From: Apostichopus parvimensis
Lineage: Eukaryota > Echinodermata > Holothuroidea > Aspidochirotida > Stichopodidae
NCBI GenBank assembly: GCA_000934455.1
Contig: KN886069.1
Location: 27,619-58,257, forward strand
Direction: 5' to 3'
DNA: 30,639 nt
Shown here: one piece after another, positions 1 through 30,639 of the stretch
Layout: each line of letters begins with the position of its first letter
How positions within the stretch are numbered: position 1 is the first letter of the stretch
Program-made: the position numbers and the translations under genes
Notes under the pieces: generated by a model
The model's database searches: none
What the model saw: the letters and a program-made list of their open reading frames with translations, nothing else
Told to the model about the DNA's origin: nothing

Positions 1-1215
1 AGATGAAAGTACCTGGTTTATTATTTGATAGATTGACTAATTGCTCCGGTTCTAACAGGAAAGAGAAGAGATATCTCAAACTTTCTCAAGAAAAGCAAAA
101 CTGTTTTAATGGTCATCAATTGTCCAAATCATATACATATATATATCTATAAATATGGCCCTGACAAAAACCAATGTGAGTAAAGAATGGAGAACTCTGT
201 CCCTGACATATTTTCAAATCTGACAAAAAACACTTTTGCCTCAAAAAGAAGAAAAATGTTGCTTTTTGGTATCTGACTACCCAACGTTGTTTTACACATT
301 CTCAGATCTCTGTCACTCTACACACCAGAATGTTGTATCGCAGCCATGTGTGCCCCGATAACATATATTATTTATATAGCGCTTAATACAGCGTTTCAAA
401 GCACTTAAACAGTTATGAATCTTTTCACTCGGAGTGTTTTCATTTTGCATTTGCTTCGTGCATTTGCTTCGTGTTAGCTTAGTGAACTCAATTATAGAGG
501 GAGCTATACTACTGCCCATTTCATGTTATATTAGGTCATGTATATGCAAACAGCTTCCATGAGTACTAGTCAAGCACGAGTCTCGTTTAATCCCACTTTT
601 CTTGGTTCCTCAAGGTGGTCACTTAAAAATTCCCCATCTAATGACAAGGAGAGAGAGAGAGAAACTCTGCAGCCTCTGCCTACATTTTCTGTTGCTAAGG
701 GAGATGAAGATTATCACATGCAGCTGAACCATAGATTAGTTTCAACATCTCCTCTTAAGGTAAATCCCCAAAACTAGATACTTTACTTAAAGAACAAACC
801 AAGAGGTAACATGCATAAAGGGTGTCCACAGACTGCAAAACAACTGCCATGTAGTAGGTTTGGAAGCAAAAACTGTTATACAGGTTGGTAAATTTAAGTG
901 CCACCCCCCCCACTTCCCTCCCCAAGAGGCCAGAAAATCAACAAGGAGAGAGGCAGAGGAAGGACACAATGACTGTCTTCTGACAAACACTCCTTCATCA
1001 ATCCAAATCCCCTGCGTACCTGGTATACAAATCCTTTTCCAAGCTGACATTGGCACCGAGCACTTACTCCCTTACTCTACAGTCGTGAGGCCTTTCTTGG
1101 TTGCTTTACTGAGTTTTGCTCACAGCTGTTACTCATCAATATATATATGTCATCTGTTCCTTTCAGCATATATGCCAAATAAAATGCAGTATTGACGGGT
1201 AAATGTTGTCCATAC
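1..1215 (-). other. Intron (partial) after exon m
   Basis: I searched the minus strand for the expected continuation of the CNH domain (YSHNL, PDRILPRKF) and did not find it, so this reads as intron to the window edge. It contains a retroposon-like TTTATATAGCGC motif near 365-407, a (GA)n run at about 648-662, and a poly-C run at 903-910. The open frames here (for example 538-777, 787-1056 and 860-1195) have no recognisable protein. Confidence 0.7.
365..407 (-). mobile_element. Retroposon-like fragment with TTTATATAGCGC
   Basis: The segment reads ATATTATTTATATAGCGC, then TTAATACAGCG, then TTTCAAAGCACTT. Its core is the reverse complement of the GCGCTATATAA motif at 16535, so this may be a second, oppositely oriented copy of the same tail. 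It is too short to name a family. Confidence 0.35.
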
Positions 1216-28755
<27,540 letters not shown>

Positions 28756-30639
28756 CTGTAAACACAAAACAAGAAAACAACAGATGAAGAGATTAACATA
28801 ATATGTAAATCATAACATGAAAATATCTGGGGCCTTAACAAACTTTTTGACCTTCAAGGTCCAAACCAGGTTTAACCTTTCCAATGGTATAATTCTGTTT
28901 TGGCCCTGTTCACTTTTCATCATAATGTTCATTGTGGTCCTTGATCATATTTCCTTGATCATACTTCATAGTTCATACTGTAGCTGTTTGCTAGAGCTAT
29001 ACATCAAAAGTAACCTTATTACAAGGACCAATGATGATTGTTAGGTTTGCTTCTCCTTTCAGACCCAAATATGATACATCGTCATGGTAGTTAAGATACA
29101 TAAATTAATACCAAATACCATAAACAAACTACACATCAAAAGAGTAGAGGGATGGTGTTTTTTCTTTTCTTTTTCATTTATTATCATCAACAGAACTTGA
29201 CTCAACTACAAATTGGCATACTTTCAACTCTATCCATGCTCACATCATGACGTTCCAATGACACTTTAAACAGATGGCTGTTCATACATAATGCTCAGAC
29301 AGCATGGCTGGCGGGTGATAGGTTTGATGGGAAATCACAAGAAGCAGACTGTCCTAGATTGTCTGTATTTTGTGTTTACTTACTCGCCTTGAACTACGAC
29401 CATTTAACCACATTATTCTGTACTTCCATTTAGACTAAAGCCTTGTACTCTTCAAACTCATTCCTTGGGGATAAAGTTCTACTTGTACTCATACTAATTT
29501 CTGTTGTACTCGTACCACAAGTCTGCTATCTACAATTATGGTATTTTCAAAAGTATGAAATCAGCCCTGTTGCTATTACAGTTAGGAATGACCGATTGTG
29601 TTATGAGTAATTTTGGACGACAATAACAGAACTCTGTTTTCTCCTCTGATGTATTGTTCATGTGTATTTATCTATTTATTTATTTATTTACCTGTTGGTT
29701 CACTGTGACAACAAATCATTTATGAGCTATCTTATCTCTCCTTCCCATCATTCTGTGACAACTTCAATGCAAAAATAGAGCTTTTGAGAGTCACTAATGG
29801 TGTATAAAAAATAATATTCTTATTAAATATCTCTCTAGCAGGCAAATATTAAGCACTGTATAGGCCATGTAACCTCTATATGGTATACCCATCTCAACAT
29901 TCATAAATAGATCTGGAAGTCTCTCTACGCAGTAGAATAATGCACCAAACATGGTGGGTCATGTGACATGCTCCCCTTTACTACTGTATTAACAGATTAT
30001 CCAGCCCTTAATCAGTCCACATGGACTCCAGCTACAATTTGAACATCTGCAGTAAGGGTCTTAACATATATTGCATACAGTATATATGGCGGTCACTCCC
30101 ATCCTGTTATTTGTATGTTACGTGCATACATAAGGGCAAGGAGACTTGTGTTGCTAAGGAACAGAGAATCCTGGCTTACAAAAAGTATTCCCACTCCTCT
30201 GTTGTTATATATCAAACAAACCATAACAAATAAGATTAGATCTTCAGTTGACTTTTTTGGCTATTCTCAATAGCCTTGACCTAAATTTTGCAAAATATAT
30301 TTGTTAGTAATAAATAAATGCAGACTCCGTAAAGCGATACAGATCTCTCTTCATACAGTATTTTCCCCGTTCACCTGCAAGGTATATACTAAAATAACAA
30401 ACCTTGATTTTTCCCCCACTCCTATAACAATTCTATAATATTCTGCACTAGTTACTTGAAGTTCTATTTACTGAATGTGGTGGCTTTACAGTTCTCCTTT
30501 CTCTATGACCATCTGTCATATACGCAGTATTGCACTTCCTGGAAATGTGTGCACCTGGGCAAACCCAGGGTCAGAGGTTACCGGTACCGCTTACCTGTCA
30601 GCTATAATCATGATACTATTGATCTGGGGGGGGTGGGGG
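28756..30639 (-). other. Intron (partial) before exon a
   Basis: The preceding exon should end in HRDIK at phase 0. I looked for it on the minus strand and found no candidate, so this is intron up to the window edge. It contains a (TTTA)n run at about 29667-29690, a 7-bp hairpin GGCTATT/AATAGCC at 30259-30275, and a G-rich end (30626-30639). Confidence 0.7.

Noticed and set aside
860..1195. 111-codon plus-strand open frame and its minus-strand partner (787-1056)
   Set aside because: No family resemblance, lies in intron, and is spanned by a poly-C run.
30585..30613. Possible exon with donor TGACAG|gtaagc (minus strand) as the preceding HRDIK exon
   Set aside because: The sequence before the donor does not encode HRDIK or any kinase segment in the required phase.

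Overview
The window is animal nuclear DNA and holds the middle of one conserved protein-kinase gene, read on the minus strand. The gene is a germinal-centre kinase of the MAP4K3/MAP4K5 group (vertebrate GLK/KHS, fly happyhour). I reconstructed 13 internal coding exons between 28755 and 1216. All have GT-AG borders, every exon phase joins, and together they give 1,345 nt, or 448 codons plus one base, without a stop. The 5' part (N-lobe through the HRD motif) lies beyond 30639. The 3' part (most of the CNH domain) lies before position 1.

Layout in gene direction: 28755 to 22180 encodes the catalytic loop, DFG segment, activation loop, APE motif and end of the kinase domain (5 exons once the HPLF exon at 17766-17653 is included). 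From 15998 to 3267 comes a fast-evolving linker with several very short exons and proline-rich SH3-ligand-like stretches. From 2476 to 1216 comes the start of the citron homology (CNH) domain. Introns run from about 0.76 to 5.4 kb and make up about 95% of the span.

The organism is probably a marine invertebrate, and an echinoderm-like deuterostome is a reasonable guess. The protein is close to the vertebrate MAP4K3/5 sequences I recall. The introns are long and AT-rich, with many poly-C/poly-G runs, simple repeats and short retroposon-like tails containing GCGCTATATAA. The sequence does not fix the species.

The non-coding part contains microsatellites, a degenerate 41-46 bp tandem repeat next to a SINE/LINE-like tail, a nested inverted-repeat segment at 27910-28002, and a group of G-rich tracts. 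I saw no second gene, no tRNA or rRNA, no promoter and no poly(A) site I could defend. I also saw no convincing new biological system: this is an ordinary region of a conserved signalling gene with some structural oddities in its introns.
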